A stretch of DNA of 64,000 bases from Subtercola boreus. Lineage in GTDB: Bacteria > Actinomycetota > Actinomycetes > Actinomycetales > Microbacteriaceae. Below the pieces are notes generated by a model. It was not told the origin of the DNA, did no database searches, and was given only the letters and a program-made list of their open reading frames with translations. The DNA lies in contig NZ_NBXB01000020.1 of assembly GCF_003399635.1 (NCBI RefSeq), positions 1 through 64,000 of the forward strand. Direction: 5' to 3'. Shown one piece after another: positions 27,286-35,311 of this stretch (positions within the stretch are counted from its first letter, which is position 1; each line of letters begins with the position of its first letter). The translations under genes were made by a program, and so were the position numbers.

Positions 27286-27993
27286 TCAGATCGACGGGGG
27301 ACCGGGTGCGTTCTCCGCGCGAGCCACGTCGACTACCTTGAGGTCATCGCGCCGAATGACGAACCCCATTGCCTCGTAGACACTTCGAGCAGGGTTGCCG
27401 TGCGCCACGTGAAGAAAGGCGCGGTCGCCGTCGGCACGAATGTCGCGCACCACCTCCGTTGTGAGCCGTTTCGCGTACCCGCGCCCTCGTGCCGCGGGGT
27501 GGGTGCACACCGCGCTGACTTCGACCCAGCCGGGCATGCTCAACCGTCGCCCGGCCATCGCCAGGAGTTGCCCACCCTCACGGATCCCGACGTAGCCTCC
27601 GAACACTGTGGTGCGCCTCAGGAATGGCCCCGGACGGGTGAGCGTTGTGAGCTCGAGCATGGCTTCGACCTGAGCGGCGCCCAACTCGACGATGTCGGCA
27701 CCGCGCGGCCCAGTGGTATCGACGCCATCGTCGGTCAGTTGCGAGAGACCAAGGCTCAGACGAGTGACCCACCCCGCCGGCACGATGAAGTCCTGGGGCA
27801 CGAACATGGCCGCGGGGTCGTCCATGGTGGTCAGCCCTGCGAGGTCAGCCCAGTCGTCACTGGTGGGGTTCATCGGCATGGAACCAAAGGGCGCGACGTC
27901 ATCGGGGTATCGCATGGCGCTTCCGCTTACATGGGCCAACGCCGAATGCCGTGAGATGAGAGCAGACCGGATCGGATCGTCGAGTGCATGCAT
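27286..27993 (-). CDS. GNAT-family N-acetyltransferase (FR47-like)
   Basis: 235 residues from ATG 27993. The acetyl-CoA binding motif A is clear near residue 175 (VSAVCTHPAARGRGYAKRLTTEVV, R-x-x-G-x-G/A type). The family's closing motif follows (HVAHGNPARSVYEAMGFVIRRDD). The N-terminal ~100 residues are the divergent substrate-side domain typical of FR47-like proteins. Transfers an acetyl group to an unknown amine substrate in the cytoplasm. Monocistronic. Confidence 0.85.
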   Translation of the reverse strand: MHALDDPIRSALISRHSALAHVSGSAMRYPDDVAPFGSMPMNPTSDDWADLAGLTTMDDPAAMFVPQDFIVPAGWVTRLSLGLSQLTDDGVDTTGPRGADIVELGAAQVEAMLELTTLTRPGPFLRRTTVFGGYVGIREGGQLLAMAGRRLSMPGWVEVSAVCTHPAARGRGYAKRLTTEVVRDIRADGDRAFLHVAHGNPARSVYEAMGFVIRRDDLKVVDVARAENAPGPPSI

Positions 27994-28120
27994 GAGACAA
28001 CGCTAGCGGCGCGAACCTGAGATCCCGCACGGCCCACCGGCCGGTTTGGATGCGGACACGGCCCGCGCACCGGAGGCGGAGGCCGGAATGTCGGACGCAT
28101 CCGCCCCGCGACGGAGGCAG

Positions 28121-28471
28121 CTAGTCACCGGCGACACGGTGGACGTCATGGAGGTCATGCAGGTCGAGGAGGACGCGGGACGCTGCGGGACCGCCGTCGG
28201 CTGCGCGCATGACTTCGTGGTGTCGCTTGTCAACAGGAAGTGTCGACGCGGCGCCGATTCTGCGGGCCCGGTCGATGTCGTCCGATTCCATCGCGTGCAC
28301 GAGAATCGGGCCGTCGCTCGTGTCGAGAATCACCGCGGTTTCATGACGGACACCTTCCGCCCGGAGCGATTCGAGGGCCTCGTCTCGGCGGAGACCGTTC
28401 AGTTCGGAGAGCCACAGCTCGACCGTTTCCCGGGCCTCGGGTTTCACCGTGCGAAAGTTCAAGTGGATCAT
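28121..28471 (-). CDS. Small DUF6176-like protein
   Basis: 116 residues from ATG 28471. It begins MIHLNFRTVKPEARETVELW and contains RAEGVRHETAVILDTSDGPILVHAMESDD, a compact alpha-beta pattern seen in the uncharacterised DUF6176 group (ferredoxin-like/Dabb-like barrel). No cofactor motif is seen. The C-terminal His/Asp-rich tail (LLDLHDLHDVHRVAGD) is unusual. Single gene between the GNAT gene and the surface protein gene. Confidence 0.55.
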   Translation of the reverse strand: MIHLNFRTVKPEARETVELWLSELNGLRRDEALESLRAEGVRHETAVILDTSDGPILVHAMESDDIDRARRIGAASTLPVDKRHHEVMRAADGGPAASRVLLDLHDLHDVHRVAGD

Positions 28472-28646
28472 CGGATGAGCCTACGCCAGCTCGATTTAGA
28501 CCCCGTTTGGCCAGATGTGGCGCCCGATCTTTCCGGTCAATGGAACTCGAACGGCTCTGCCGGACATTACTGTTTAGACGGACAGAACGCGCAGTGGAAT
28601 CTGCGGTGCGGCTGGCCGAAATGTTGAACTCCGGGGGAGAAGTACC

Positions 28647-29756
28647 ATGATGATGTTTCGCGCGAATGAGAGCCGCACGGCGATTGCAGGAGTCGGGCTC
28701 GGCGCCCTCCTTCTGATGGGAACGGTCGTCTTCGGCTCAGTGGATGCGGCGGTTGCGGAGGTGAATACTCCAGCGCCCGTCGCGACCGATGCGCCTGCAC
28801 CCGCGCCCGCGCCATCCGTTCCGGTACCGTCGGCCGTGCCCACGCCGGCAGCTCCGTTGCCGTCTGTAGTGCCGTTGCCGTCTGTAGTGCCGTCGCCGTC
28901 TGCGGTGACGTCCGAGGTTCCGGCGGCGGCGCCTCTGAGCACTGTGGTGACCATCACGACACCGACGTCGATGGAATTTGGCACGCCGGTGTTCCTCTCG
29001 GTGTCGGTTCGCGACGAGTCGGGTCAACCTGGGGTCGGCACCGTGCAGTTCACGATCATGGGCGGAACGACGTTCCAGGTGCCCCAGACTCTCGTCGACG
29101 GCGTCGCGGAGGTCGAGTTCGGCAGCACGAGCTTCGGTCCCGAACCGGGGCAGGAGACCGTGGATCCGTACTTCCAGCTGCCGCCCGGATTCGACATCGG
29201 TGCACTGTTCGTCCCGGCGGATCCGCTGGTGCAGGCTCCATCGTCCGGTCGAGCCGACCTCACCATCACGCCGGCCACTCCAACGGTTTCCGGAGGGTGG
29301 GGCGGCGACGTGGTCTCCCTTCCCGTCGGCGGCACGATCGAGCTGAAGGCGGTCGTTTCTGCGCCGCCCGTCGAGGGATCGTACACACTGCTCGACCCCA
29401 CCGGCTCCGTGGACTTCTACCTCGGGGGCGTGCTGGTCGCTTCCGCTCCGCTCGTGCAGGACTCGACGCAGCCCGACGGTGTCTCCGGAGCTTCGGCGTT
29501 GGCCACATCGCAGACAGCGGGGGAACAGAAACTCGAAATCGTCTACTCCGGTGACACGAACTATTCCGCTGCACGCAGTGGATCTTTCCCCGGTCCTCCC
29601 TTCACCCAGGCTCCCGGCCCATCGCCGGAGCTTGCGTCGACCGGTACCGACAGCGGGGCAGGTCTCTTCGCCGGCTCCGTGGCGGCTGGTGTTGTTCTCG
29701 GCGGGCTCGGCCTGGTTCTCCTGAGGCGCGGCGACAAGCGTCGCCGCCTTTCCTAG
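28647..29756 (+). CDS. Cell-wall-anchored Ig-like repeat protein (LASTG sorting signal)
   Basis: 369 residues from ATG 28647, with GGGGGAGA 8 bases upstream. A signal peptide (AIAGVGLGALLLMGTVVFGSVDAAVAE) is followed by a Pro/Ala/Val-rich stalk (about residues 38-95, in which PLPSVV is repeated). Two Ig-like 3 domains of the bacterial adhesin type come next (VTITTPTSMEFGTPVFLSVSV; PTGSVDFYLGGVLVASAPL...EIVYSGDTNYSAARS). The C-terminus has ELASTG, a hydrophobic helix and RRGDKRRR, a sortase signal. Likely a surface protein; ligand unknown. Confidence 0.85.
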   Translation: MMMFRANESRTAIAGVGLGALLLMGTVVFGSVDAAVAEVNTPAPVATDAPAPAPAPSVPVPSAVPTPAAPLPSVVPLPSVVPSPSAVTSEVPAAAPLSTVVTITTPTSMEFGTPVFLSVSVRDESGQPGVGTVQFTIMGGTTFQVPQTLVDGVAEVEFGSTSFGPEPGQETVDPYFQLPPGFDIGALFVPADPLVQAPSSGRADLTITPATPTVSGGWGGDVVSLPVGGTIELKAVVSAPPVEGSYTLLDPTGSVDFYLGGVLVASAPLVQDSTQPDGVSGASALATSQTAGEQKLEIVYSGDTNYSAARSGSFPGPPFTQAPGPSPELASTGTDSGAGLFAGSVAAGVVLGGLGLVLLRRGDKRRRLS

Positions 29757-29872
29757 AATCCACCCGTTTCGGCTTCAGCCCGCAAGAACAGGGACCTGCA
29801 CGAAGCGGCCGAGGCTCTTGCGGAATGGTCAGTTCTGTCACGACGGGCTCTCTGTTCAGCCATGCCGTCGCA

Positions 29873-30067
29873 TCATGGGACTCCCTTCGCGAGGAGTTCG
29901 AGTCGCGCTCCGGCCACTGCGAAACGCACGATCGTCTGTTCGAACTTGGCGTGAGCTCGGGCGGCGACTTCGAGTCCCTGTTCATGGCCGTCGCTGGCAC
30001 GCAGAGCGTCCAGCCAGATCGCGACGCAGATGTCGCGCTCGTCGGCTGTGCCGGCCCGGATGATCAT
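29873..30067 (-). pseudogene. GNAT acetyltransferase, N-terminal remnant
   Basis: ATG 30067 opens MIIRAGTADERDICVAIWLDAL, a typical GNAT N-terminus, followed by about 40 residues of helical sequence before the frame stops. The acetyl-CoA binding half is missing, and 29,757-29,872 shows no continuation. Truncated gene. Confidence 0.5.
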
Positions 30068-30274
30068 CGGATCACGATATCGCGCAGAGGGAAGAGGCCG
30101 AAGTGGTGCGAGCAAGCGAGGGTGACGGAAGATCGAGTCGAAATGTTACGGGCAACAACTTGCGAAGTCCTCTCGGAGGCGGTTACAGTCCAAGACATCG
30201 CAGCACGACGCGAAGCCTTGCGCCCGGGATCACATCCAGTGGGCACGCGCTGCGGCTCCCTGAAAAGCTCTTCA

Positions 30275-30293
30275 GCGGGCCGCTTCGGCCCGC
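30275..30293 (+). terminator. Hairpin in the leader region of mesX
   Basis: GCGGGCCG (30275-30282) and CGGCCCGC (30286-30293) form a perfect 8-bp stem with a CTT loop, 107 bases before the mesX start and inside a ~330-base stretch without a gene. It could be a terminator or part of a regulatory leader. No known SAM, SAM-IV or cobalamin riboswitch core was recognised around it. Confidence 0.45.
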
Positions 30294-30399
30294 CCGAACC
30301 AGATCGGTCTGTCGTGCGTCCAATCACTCCGTGCTCACCCCTTTCGCCGTACCATGCCGGTGTCGTACCCACCGTTTTCACCCTGGCGGTGCTCTGTCG

Positions 30400-31416
30400 A
30401 TGACCGACCTGACGTTCTCTCTGTCGAGCACCAGATTCGACGAGGACTATCGCCCTCGCAGCGATACGCGCACCACGACGAACTTCGCCAACCTGGCCCG
30501 GGGCGAGAACCGCGAACAGAACCTGCGGAAGACGTTGGGGATGATCGACAGCCGTTTCAACGAACTGGCCCACTGGGACAACGAAAACGGGGATCGATAC
30601 TCGATCGAACTCGACATCGTCTCGGTGTGCGTCGCCATCGAAGGTGGTGGCGACGTCAGTGGCGAGGCGATGCCGCTGATCGAAGTGTTGCGAACGACTG
30701 TCGTGGACCGACGATCCGGCGAACGCACCCACGGCATTGTGGGAAACAATTTCTCGTCGTACGTGCGGGACTACGACTTCAGCGTCCTGCTCCCGGCCTG
30801 CAGCGGGAGCACTTCCGGCGATTGCCCGCCAGACGATTTCGGAGTTCTGCACGGAAACCTGTTCAAGGCTTTTCTGCGCTCCGACACCTACGCCGAGAAC
30901 TTCCCCAAGCCGCCCGTCATCTGCCTCAGTGTCTCAACCAGCAAGACCTACCAGCGCACCGAGAATCGTCACCCCGTCCTGGGCGTCGAGTACCGACAGA
31001 GTGAGTACTCGCAGACGGATGCCTACTTCGCGAAGATGGGTTTGAGCGTCCGCTTCTTTCTCCCCCCGAACGGCGTGGCCCCTCTTGCCTTCTACCACCT
31101 CGGTGATCTGCTCGGTGAGTACAGCGACCTCGAACTGGCCGCCACGATCGGAACGATGGAGACCTTCCAGAAGATCTACCGACCGGAGATCTACAACGCC
31201 AACTCGGCAGCGGGCGTGTCGTACCAGCCGAGCCTGGCGAATCCGGACTTCTCGCCCATCCCGATCGTCTACGACCGCGAGGAGCGCAGCCGACTGGCCA
31301 TGGAGCAGGGCAGGTTCGCCGAGGAGCACTTCATAACCCCGCACAGGACCGCGCTCGAGGAGTGGTCGAAAGACGTCACGGTCAATCAGCTCGATCCGCA
31401 AGGAGAACAGTCTTGA
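30400..31416 (+). CDS. mesX: MesX (DUF1852), partner of the folate-independent methionine synthase
   Basis: 338 residues from ATG 30400 (MTDLTFSLSSTRFDEDYRP). Full-length DUF1852: the conserved N-terminus TRFDEDYxPxxxTRxTTNFANLARG is present, as are HGNLFKAFLRS and YHLGDLLGEYSDLELAATIGTMETFQKIYRPEIYNAN near the C-terminus. Published genetics on folate-independent methionine synthases shows that MesD needs MesX and O2. The gene overlaps mesD by 4 bases (TTGA), so the two are translated together. Its exact biochemical role is unknown; it may supply or prepare the methyl donor. Confidence 0.9.
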   Translation: MTDLTFSLSSTRFDEDYRPRSDTRTTTNFANLARGENREQNLRKTLGMIDSRFNELAHWDNENGDRYSIELDIVSVCVAIEGGGDVSGEAMPLIEVLRTTVVDRRSGERTHGIVGNNFSSYVRDYDFSVLLPACSGSTSGDCPPDDFGVLHGNLFKAFLRSDTYAENFPKPPVICLSVSTSKTYQRTENRHPVLGVEYRQSEYSQTDAYFAKMGLSVRFFLPPNGVAPLAFYHLGDLLGEYSDLELAATIGTMETFQKIYRPEIYNANSAAGVSYQPSLANPDFSPIPIVYDREERSRLAMEQGRFAEEHFITPHRTALEEWSKDVTVNQLDPQGEQS

Positions 31417-32435
31417 ACACAGTACTTCCGACATCCACCGCCGGCAGCCTGCCCAAGCCCTCGTGGCTTGCAGAGCCCGAGAAACTTTGGTCGCCCTGGA
31501 AGCTCGACGGTGACGAGTTGGTGGAGGGCAGGCATGATGCTCTCCGATTGTCGCTGTTGGACCAGCAACAGGCGGGCATCGACATCGTGAGCGACGGCGA
31601 GCAGACCCGACAGCATTTCGTCACCACCTTCATCGAACACCTCAGCGGCGTGGATTTCGAGAATCGAAAGACGGTCAGGATCCGCGACCGATACGACGCA
31701 TCTGTACCCACCGTGGTCGGCGCGGTGACCCGAGAAAAGCCGGTCTTCGTCGACGATGCCCGGTTTCTCCGAGGCCAGACCGACCAGCCCATCAAGTGGG
31801 CCCTGCCCGGGCCGATGACCATGGTCGACACTCTCTATGACGCCCATTATGGGAGCCGGGAGAAGCTGGCCTGGGAGTTTGCCACGATTCTCAACCAGGA
31901 GGCGAGAGAACTGCAGGATGCGGGCATCGACATCATCCAGTTCGATGAGCCCTCTTTCAATGTCTTCTTCGATGAGGTGAACGACTGGGGTGTGGCCGCG
32001 CTGGAGAAAGCGATCGAAGGCCTCACCTGCGAGACGGCGGTGCACGTCTGCTACGGCTACGGCATCAAAGCCAACACCGACTGGAAACAGACCCTCGGAG
32101 CGGAGTGGCGTCAATACGAAGCGATCTTCCCGAAGATTCAAGCCTCGGACATCGACATCGTCTCGCTCGAGTGCCACAACTCGCACGTGCCCCTCGACCT
32201 GATCGAGCTCATCCGGGGGAAGAAGGTGATGGTCGGTGCCATCGACGTGGCGACCACCGCCATCGAAAAACCTGAAGAGGTCGCCCAGACTCTGCGGAAG
32301 GCGCTGAAGTTCGTCGACGCTGACAAGCTCTACCCCTCCACCAACTGCGGCATGGCACCCCTGCCCCGAGGTATCGCCCGCGCAAAGCTTGCCGCACTGG
32401 GGGCGGGGGCAGAGATCGTCCGAAGGGAGCTCTGA
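31413..32435 (+). CDS. mesD: MesD, core methionine synthase (MetE C-terminal type)
   Basis: 340 residues from TTG 31413, with AAGGAG (31400-31405) upstream. It corresponds to the catalytic half of MetE only, lacking the N-terminal folate-binding barrel. Zinc ligands are visible in order: AVHVCYGYG (His and Cys), the Glu of VSLECHNSH and the Cys of STNCGMAPLPRG. The segment FDEPSFNVFFDEV is the homocysteine-side loop. MesD enzymes methylate homocysteine to methionine without methyltetrahydrofolate, and need oxygen and MesX. Operon with mesX; the direct downstream region has no other methionine gene. Confidence 0.9.
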   Translation: MNTVLPTSTAGSLPKPSWLAEPEKLWSPWKLDGDELVEGRHDALRLSLLDQQQAGIDIVSDGEQTRQHFVTTFIEHLSGVDFENRKTVRIRDRYDASVPTVVGAVTREKPVFVDDARFLRGQTDQPIKWALPGPMTMVDTLYDAHYGSREKLAWEFATILNQEARELQDAGIDIIQFDEPSFNVFFDEVNDWGVAALEKAIEGLTCETAVHVCYGYGIKANTDWKQTLGAEWRQYEAIFPKIQASDIDIVSLECHNSHVPLDLIELIRGKKVMVGAIDVATTAIEKPEEVAQTLRKALKFVDADKLYPSTNCGMAPLPRGIARAKLAALGAGAEIVRREL

Positions 32436-32470
32436 GCGTAGGCCCGAGGCATGAACCGACTCGTCGTTTG

Positions 32471-32539
32471 TCAGTCGCGGGTGAGAACGGCGACGAACGG
32501 GAAGAAGAAGCACAGGATGATGAACAGTACTTTGCGCAT
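32471..32539 (-). CDS. 22-residue hydrophobic peptide, Pmp3/YqaE-like start
   Basis: ATG 32539 encodes MRKVLFIILCFFFPFVAVL then TRD and TGA. This resembles the first helix of Pmp3/YqaE small membrane proteins, which normally have about 50 residues and a second helix. No ribosome-binding site is obvious. Either a remnant or a true micro-protein. A further leftward fragment at 32584-32688 (LGHDPKNAKSRKKLGKKVAR...) ends in a Lys-rich tail of unknown origin. Confidence 0.25.
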   Translation of the reverse strand: MRKVLFIILCFFFPFVAVLTRD

Positions 32540-32711
32540 GAGGGATCCGATCTGGGTGGAGGGGTGGGCGGATGGGGCGGAGCCTACTTCTTGAGGTCGT
32601 CGACCTTGCGGGCGACCTTCTTGCCCAGCTTCTTGCGGGACTTGGCGTTCTTCGGGTCATGCCCGAGCCGCTCGGCCTGGTGGCGCTACAGGCGCCCGCT
32701 GGCACCGTCCG

Positions 32712-33510
32712 GTGAAGGGAAAGCAGTCAGAGACCCTGTCCGATCTGTGGCCGCCCGCACGGCAGCAAGCGGCCGCTCTGCACGGGCTGTCAGAAAGGCC
32801 GGAACCGTGCGCGGGCACCTGCCGGGACTGCGGCAAGCCAGCTCGACGGATCATGCTGGCCGGACACAACGGCAATCTGGAACGGCTCCGCCCCGCGATC
32901 CTTGCCGTGCAGCAACCCCTGACCGTGGGCCGGTGGCTGGCCCGGTCCCGGGAGCTGCTGACCGCTCTGAATGAGGGGCGAGTGCCTCTCGAGCATGAGA
33001 CTCTCGACCAACTTCCCCACCCGAAGGCGGCCGAATACCTCCGCTGATCACCTGGACGATCCGGGCGTTCCTTTCCGGGGCGCAGCACCGCGGCGTGCTG
33101 CCTCGCACCCTCATCCTCCCGCCCGCGTACATCGGTATCCCCACGCCCGCTACGGACTCGGAAACGCGCTGGCAGGTCGCCGACCGGCTGCTCAACGATG
33201 ACACCGTGGGCCCGACGCGCTGGAGGTTCCCGGACCGCTCGCGTCACTGGTTCGGTCATTGCCCCGCACCCGGCGGGCGGGGACCGCCGACATCGGTATC
33301 CAACGGCGCACCATGCATCTCATCGCGATCGACCAACTCGCCCGCGAAATCCCGCCCGCGATGCTCGCCGGAATCCTCGGCATACCCATCACGGCGGCAG
33401 CACGCGCGACCGCCCGCGCCGGAGGCAGCTGGGCCAATTACTACGCTGACCGAAATAGTCCCGCCCGTGAGCCGGATCCGGACGGACGACAGCACCGCAA
33501 CCCATTTGTG
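32712..33510 (+). pseudogene. Tyrosine recombinase/integrase, frameshifted and deleted
   Basis: Three consecutive frames carry pieces of one actinobacterial integrase type. The first, from 32712, is a zinc-ribbon N-terminal domain with TCRDCGKPARRIMLAGH and a helical VGRWLARSRELLTALNEG. The second, around 33090-33210, reads LPRTLILPPAYIGIPTPATD then WQVADRLLNDDTV. The third, from 33270, is the C-terminal helix region MHLIAIDQLAREIPPAMLAGILG...GGSWANYYAD. The central catalytic part is missing. A dead integrase beside the chrB operon suggests an old mobile-element boundary. Confidence 0.6.
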
Positions 33511-33520
33511 TGACGTGTGT

Positions 33521-33534
33521 TACATTTAGTCTTG
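33521..33534 (+). promoter_or_regulatory. chrB: Probable leaderless promoter of chrB (-10 TACATT)
   Basis: TACATT at 33521-33526 is a good -10 hexamer, placed so that transcription would start at or within a base of the GTG at 33534. There is no ribosome-binding site. Leaderless GTG transcripts are common in actinobacteria. No clear -35 element. Confidence 0.45.
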
Positions 33535-34124
33535 TGATTAGTGATACTCAGTGGGTGCTTTTGATCGTGCAGCTCTCGGCGGAACCGTCCCGGCACCGCG
33601 TTGCGGTGTGGCGTGAGTTACGAAGAGCGGGTGCGGTCCCCGTGTCCGCGGGGACGTGGGGCATGCCGGCAGGTCCGGCGTTCCAGCCTGCTGTCGACCG
33701 TGCAGCCGAGCTGTGTCACAAGGGCGGTGGTGTGCTGGCCGTGATCGATGCGTCGCCTCGTGATGAGGCGTCCGCGATGCTGATCGAGACCGCCTACCGT
33801 GCAGCTCGCGTCGATGAGTGGAACGAGTTCGAGGCCGATTGCGGCAAATTCGAAGCAGAAATCGCGCGGGAAATCGCGAAGCAGAAGTTCACCTTCGGGG
33901 AACTCGAAGAAGAAGAACAATCCCTCGAGCGGCTCCGCCGTTGGTACCTGGATCTCATGAAAAGAGACGTGCTGGGCTTACCCGAAGCACACACCGCCGA
34001 ACAGCGGCTCCACGCCTGCGAATCGGTGCTCGAGGGATACGCCGAGATGGTCTACGACGTCATGCGCGGAACGACCCCGACAGCGGACACCCCAGCAACC
34101 CAAAGCGAGCAGACCTCACTATGA
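33534..34124 (+). CDS. chrB: ChrB-type regulator/accessory protein of chromate resistance
   Basis: 196 residues from GTG 33534. It matches the ChrB N-terminal domain: QWVLLIVQLSAEPSRHRVAVWRELRRAGAVPVSAGTWGMP, then a long helical region (FEADCGKFEAEIAREIAKQKFTFGELEEEEQSLERLRRW). ChrB proteins sense chromate or assist its export. The C-terminal ChrB domain of the long forms is absent, and no chrA transporter is in the window, so the chromate role is by family only. Overlaps the next gene by 4 bases (ATGA), forming a three-gene coupled operon. Confidence 0.75.
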   Translation: MISDTQWVLLIVQLSAEPSRHRVAVWRELRRAGAVPVSAGTWGMPAGPAFQPAVDRAAELCHKGGGVLAVIDASPRDEASAMLIETAYRAARVDEWNEFEADCGKFEAEIAREIAKQKFTFGELEEEEQSLERLRRWYLDLMKRDVLGLPEAHTAEQRLHACESVLEGYAEMVYDVMRGTTPTADTPATQSEQTSL

Positions 34125-34354
34125 ATGGAACCCTCCTCGGCCGCAGCACGACCGGGCGGGCGTTGAACAACCCCGTGCTCGAAACCGAAGGCCGCGTGAC
34201 ATTCATCGATGGCCTCCTCGCTGTCACCGTGCTGGCCGGTATCGTTCTGGATCTGGTGCTCGGCTGGTGGTGGGCCGACGCTCTGGCCGGCTACGTGATC
34301 GTCTACTACGCCGTCCGTGAAGCTGTCCACATCTTCCGGCCGGACACGGAATGA
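34121..34354 (+). CDS. Short cation-transporter (CDF-like) membrane fragment
   Basis: 77 residues from ATG 34121, overlapping the chrB stop. The segment LNNPVLETEGRVTFIDGLLAVTVLAGIVLDLVLGWWWADALAGYVIVYYA matches two helices of cation-diffusion-facilitator-like transporters, including the W-W-A-D-x-L-A-G motif with the metal-site Asp. The protein is less than half the usual length, with no N-terminal helices and no cytoplasmic domain. It may be a remnant kept in the operon or a genuine mini-protein. Stop overlaps the next start (ATGA). Confidence 0.6.
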   Translation: MNGTLLGRSTTGRALNNPVLETEGRVTFIDGLLAVTVLAGIVLDLVLGWWWADALAGYVIVYYAVREAVHIFRPDTE

Positions 34355-34779
34355 CGGTGGCCGAGTGGTTGCAGATCCTCGTCACAGTCACGCTCGGCAT
34401 CACCGTGATGTGGCTTGTCCTCGTGGCCATCTTGTGGGCAGAACAACGAAAACATCCCGAACGGGCATCGTTGCGGGATCTTCTGCGGCTCGCACCCGAC
34501 GTCGTCCGGCTGCTGAAACGACTTGCCAGTGACCGGGCAGTCCCTCGAGGGGTCCGGATATGGCTGATCGTCCTGCTGATATATCTGATCTCACCGATCG
34601 ACCTTATCCCGGACTTCATCCCCGTCCTCGGCTATGCCGATGACGCACTCATCGTCGCAATCGCCCTCCGATTCGCGACACGAAAGGCAGGCAGCGCCGC
34701 AATCCAGAGACACTGGCCCGGAACACCCGCCGGACTTCGATCCGTCCTTCGTCTCGCCGGCCTGCCGCCCACCAGTTAG
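34351..34779 (+). CDS. DUF1232 (YkvA-like) membrane protein
   Basis: 142 residues from ATG 34351. An N-terminal membrane helix (LQILVTVTLGITVMWLVLVAIL) is followed by a basic region and the DUF1232 core (WLIVLLIYLISPIDLIPDFIPVLGYADDALIVAIALR) near residues 72-108. The motif S-P-I-D-L-I-P-D-x-I-P is diagnostic. Function unknown; YkvA-like proteins are often near metal or stress genes. Last gene of the chrB operon. Confidence 0.85.
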   Translation: MTVAEWLQILVTVTLGITVMWLVLVAILWAEQRKHPERASLRDLLRLAPDVVRLLKRLASDRAVPRGVRIWLIVLLIYLISPIDLIPDFIPVLGYADDALIVAIALRFATRKAGSAAIQRHWPGTPAGLRSVLRLAGLPPTS

Positions 34780-34905
34780 GTACCTCGGCTCCGGCGTCCA
34801 CGCCGACGCGATCATGGACCGCATCGTCCACAACACCATCACCGTCGAGACCGGCACCTACAACATGCGCGAACACACCGCCCACGCCACCACTCGATAC
34901 CCGCC
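34780..34905 (+). pseudogene. IS21 IstB-like ATPase, C-terminal scrap
   Basis: The frame reads YLGSGVHADAIMDRIVHNTI then VETGTYNMREHTA, close to the C-terminus of IstB helper ATPases (ADAILDRIVHNxxxVETGxxNMR). Only about 40 residues remain. Adjacent to other mobile debris. Confidence 0.35.
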
Positions 34906-34914
34906 GGGCAGCAT

Positions 34915-35293
34915 CAGTGGTACCCAAACCGCGCAGCAGCTTGTGGAGATCGCCGTCCGAGGTCTTGCCTCCGGCAGCGACGACCCGTACACCGCGGTCA
35001 GCGCACTGTATCTCTCCGGCGAGAGTCTCGTTCCCCTCTTCTCTCGCCCCGCCCCTGGAGTCAGAACCTATGGTCTCGAGCATCCGGTCGTCGTGAGGCG
35101 GCCTTGCGTCTGGCCACCCGGTTGCGCGTCGCCACTGTGACACCCGAACGGCGCGAACGCGTCGCCGACGAGGTGGAGAAACTCTTCAACGCTTATCAGG
35201 CGGCGAAACCTGACACGGCAGCGTTGCACTCATTGCGGAGATTCGTCTCCGGTGACGGTGAGAATCCCGCCGAGACTGCGGGCCACGGCAGCT
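34915..35293 (+). pseudogene. DUF2254 membrane protein, C-terminal remnant
   Basis: One frame reads TAQQLVEIAVRGLASGSDDPYTAVSALYLSGESLV, matching the conserved R-x-L-S-P-G-x-N-D-P-x-T-A-V core of DUF2254. After a shift, the frame ending at 35295 gives VTPERRERVADEVEKLFNAYQ. The N-terminal helices are missing. Disrupted gene. Confidence 0.45.
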
Positions 35294-35311
35294 GATCGGG
35301 CCCCGCCCGGT

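Noticed and set aside
30100-30399. SAM or cobalamin riboswitch before mesX
   Set aside because: No conserved core sequence or the expected multi-stem arrangement could be recognised; only a simple hairpin.
34052-34330. Leftward frame overlapping chrB and the CDF-like gene
   Set aside because: Antisense to two coupled genes with clear families and without any recognisable motif.
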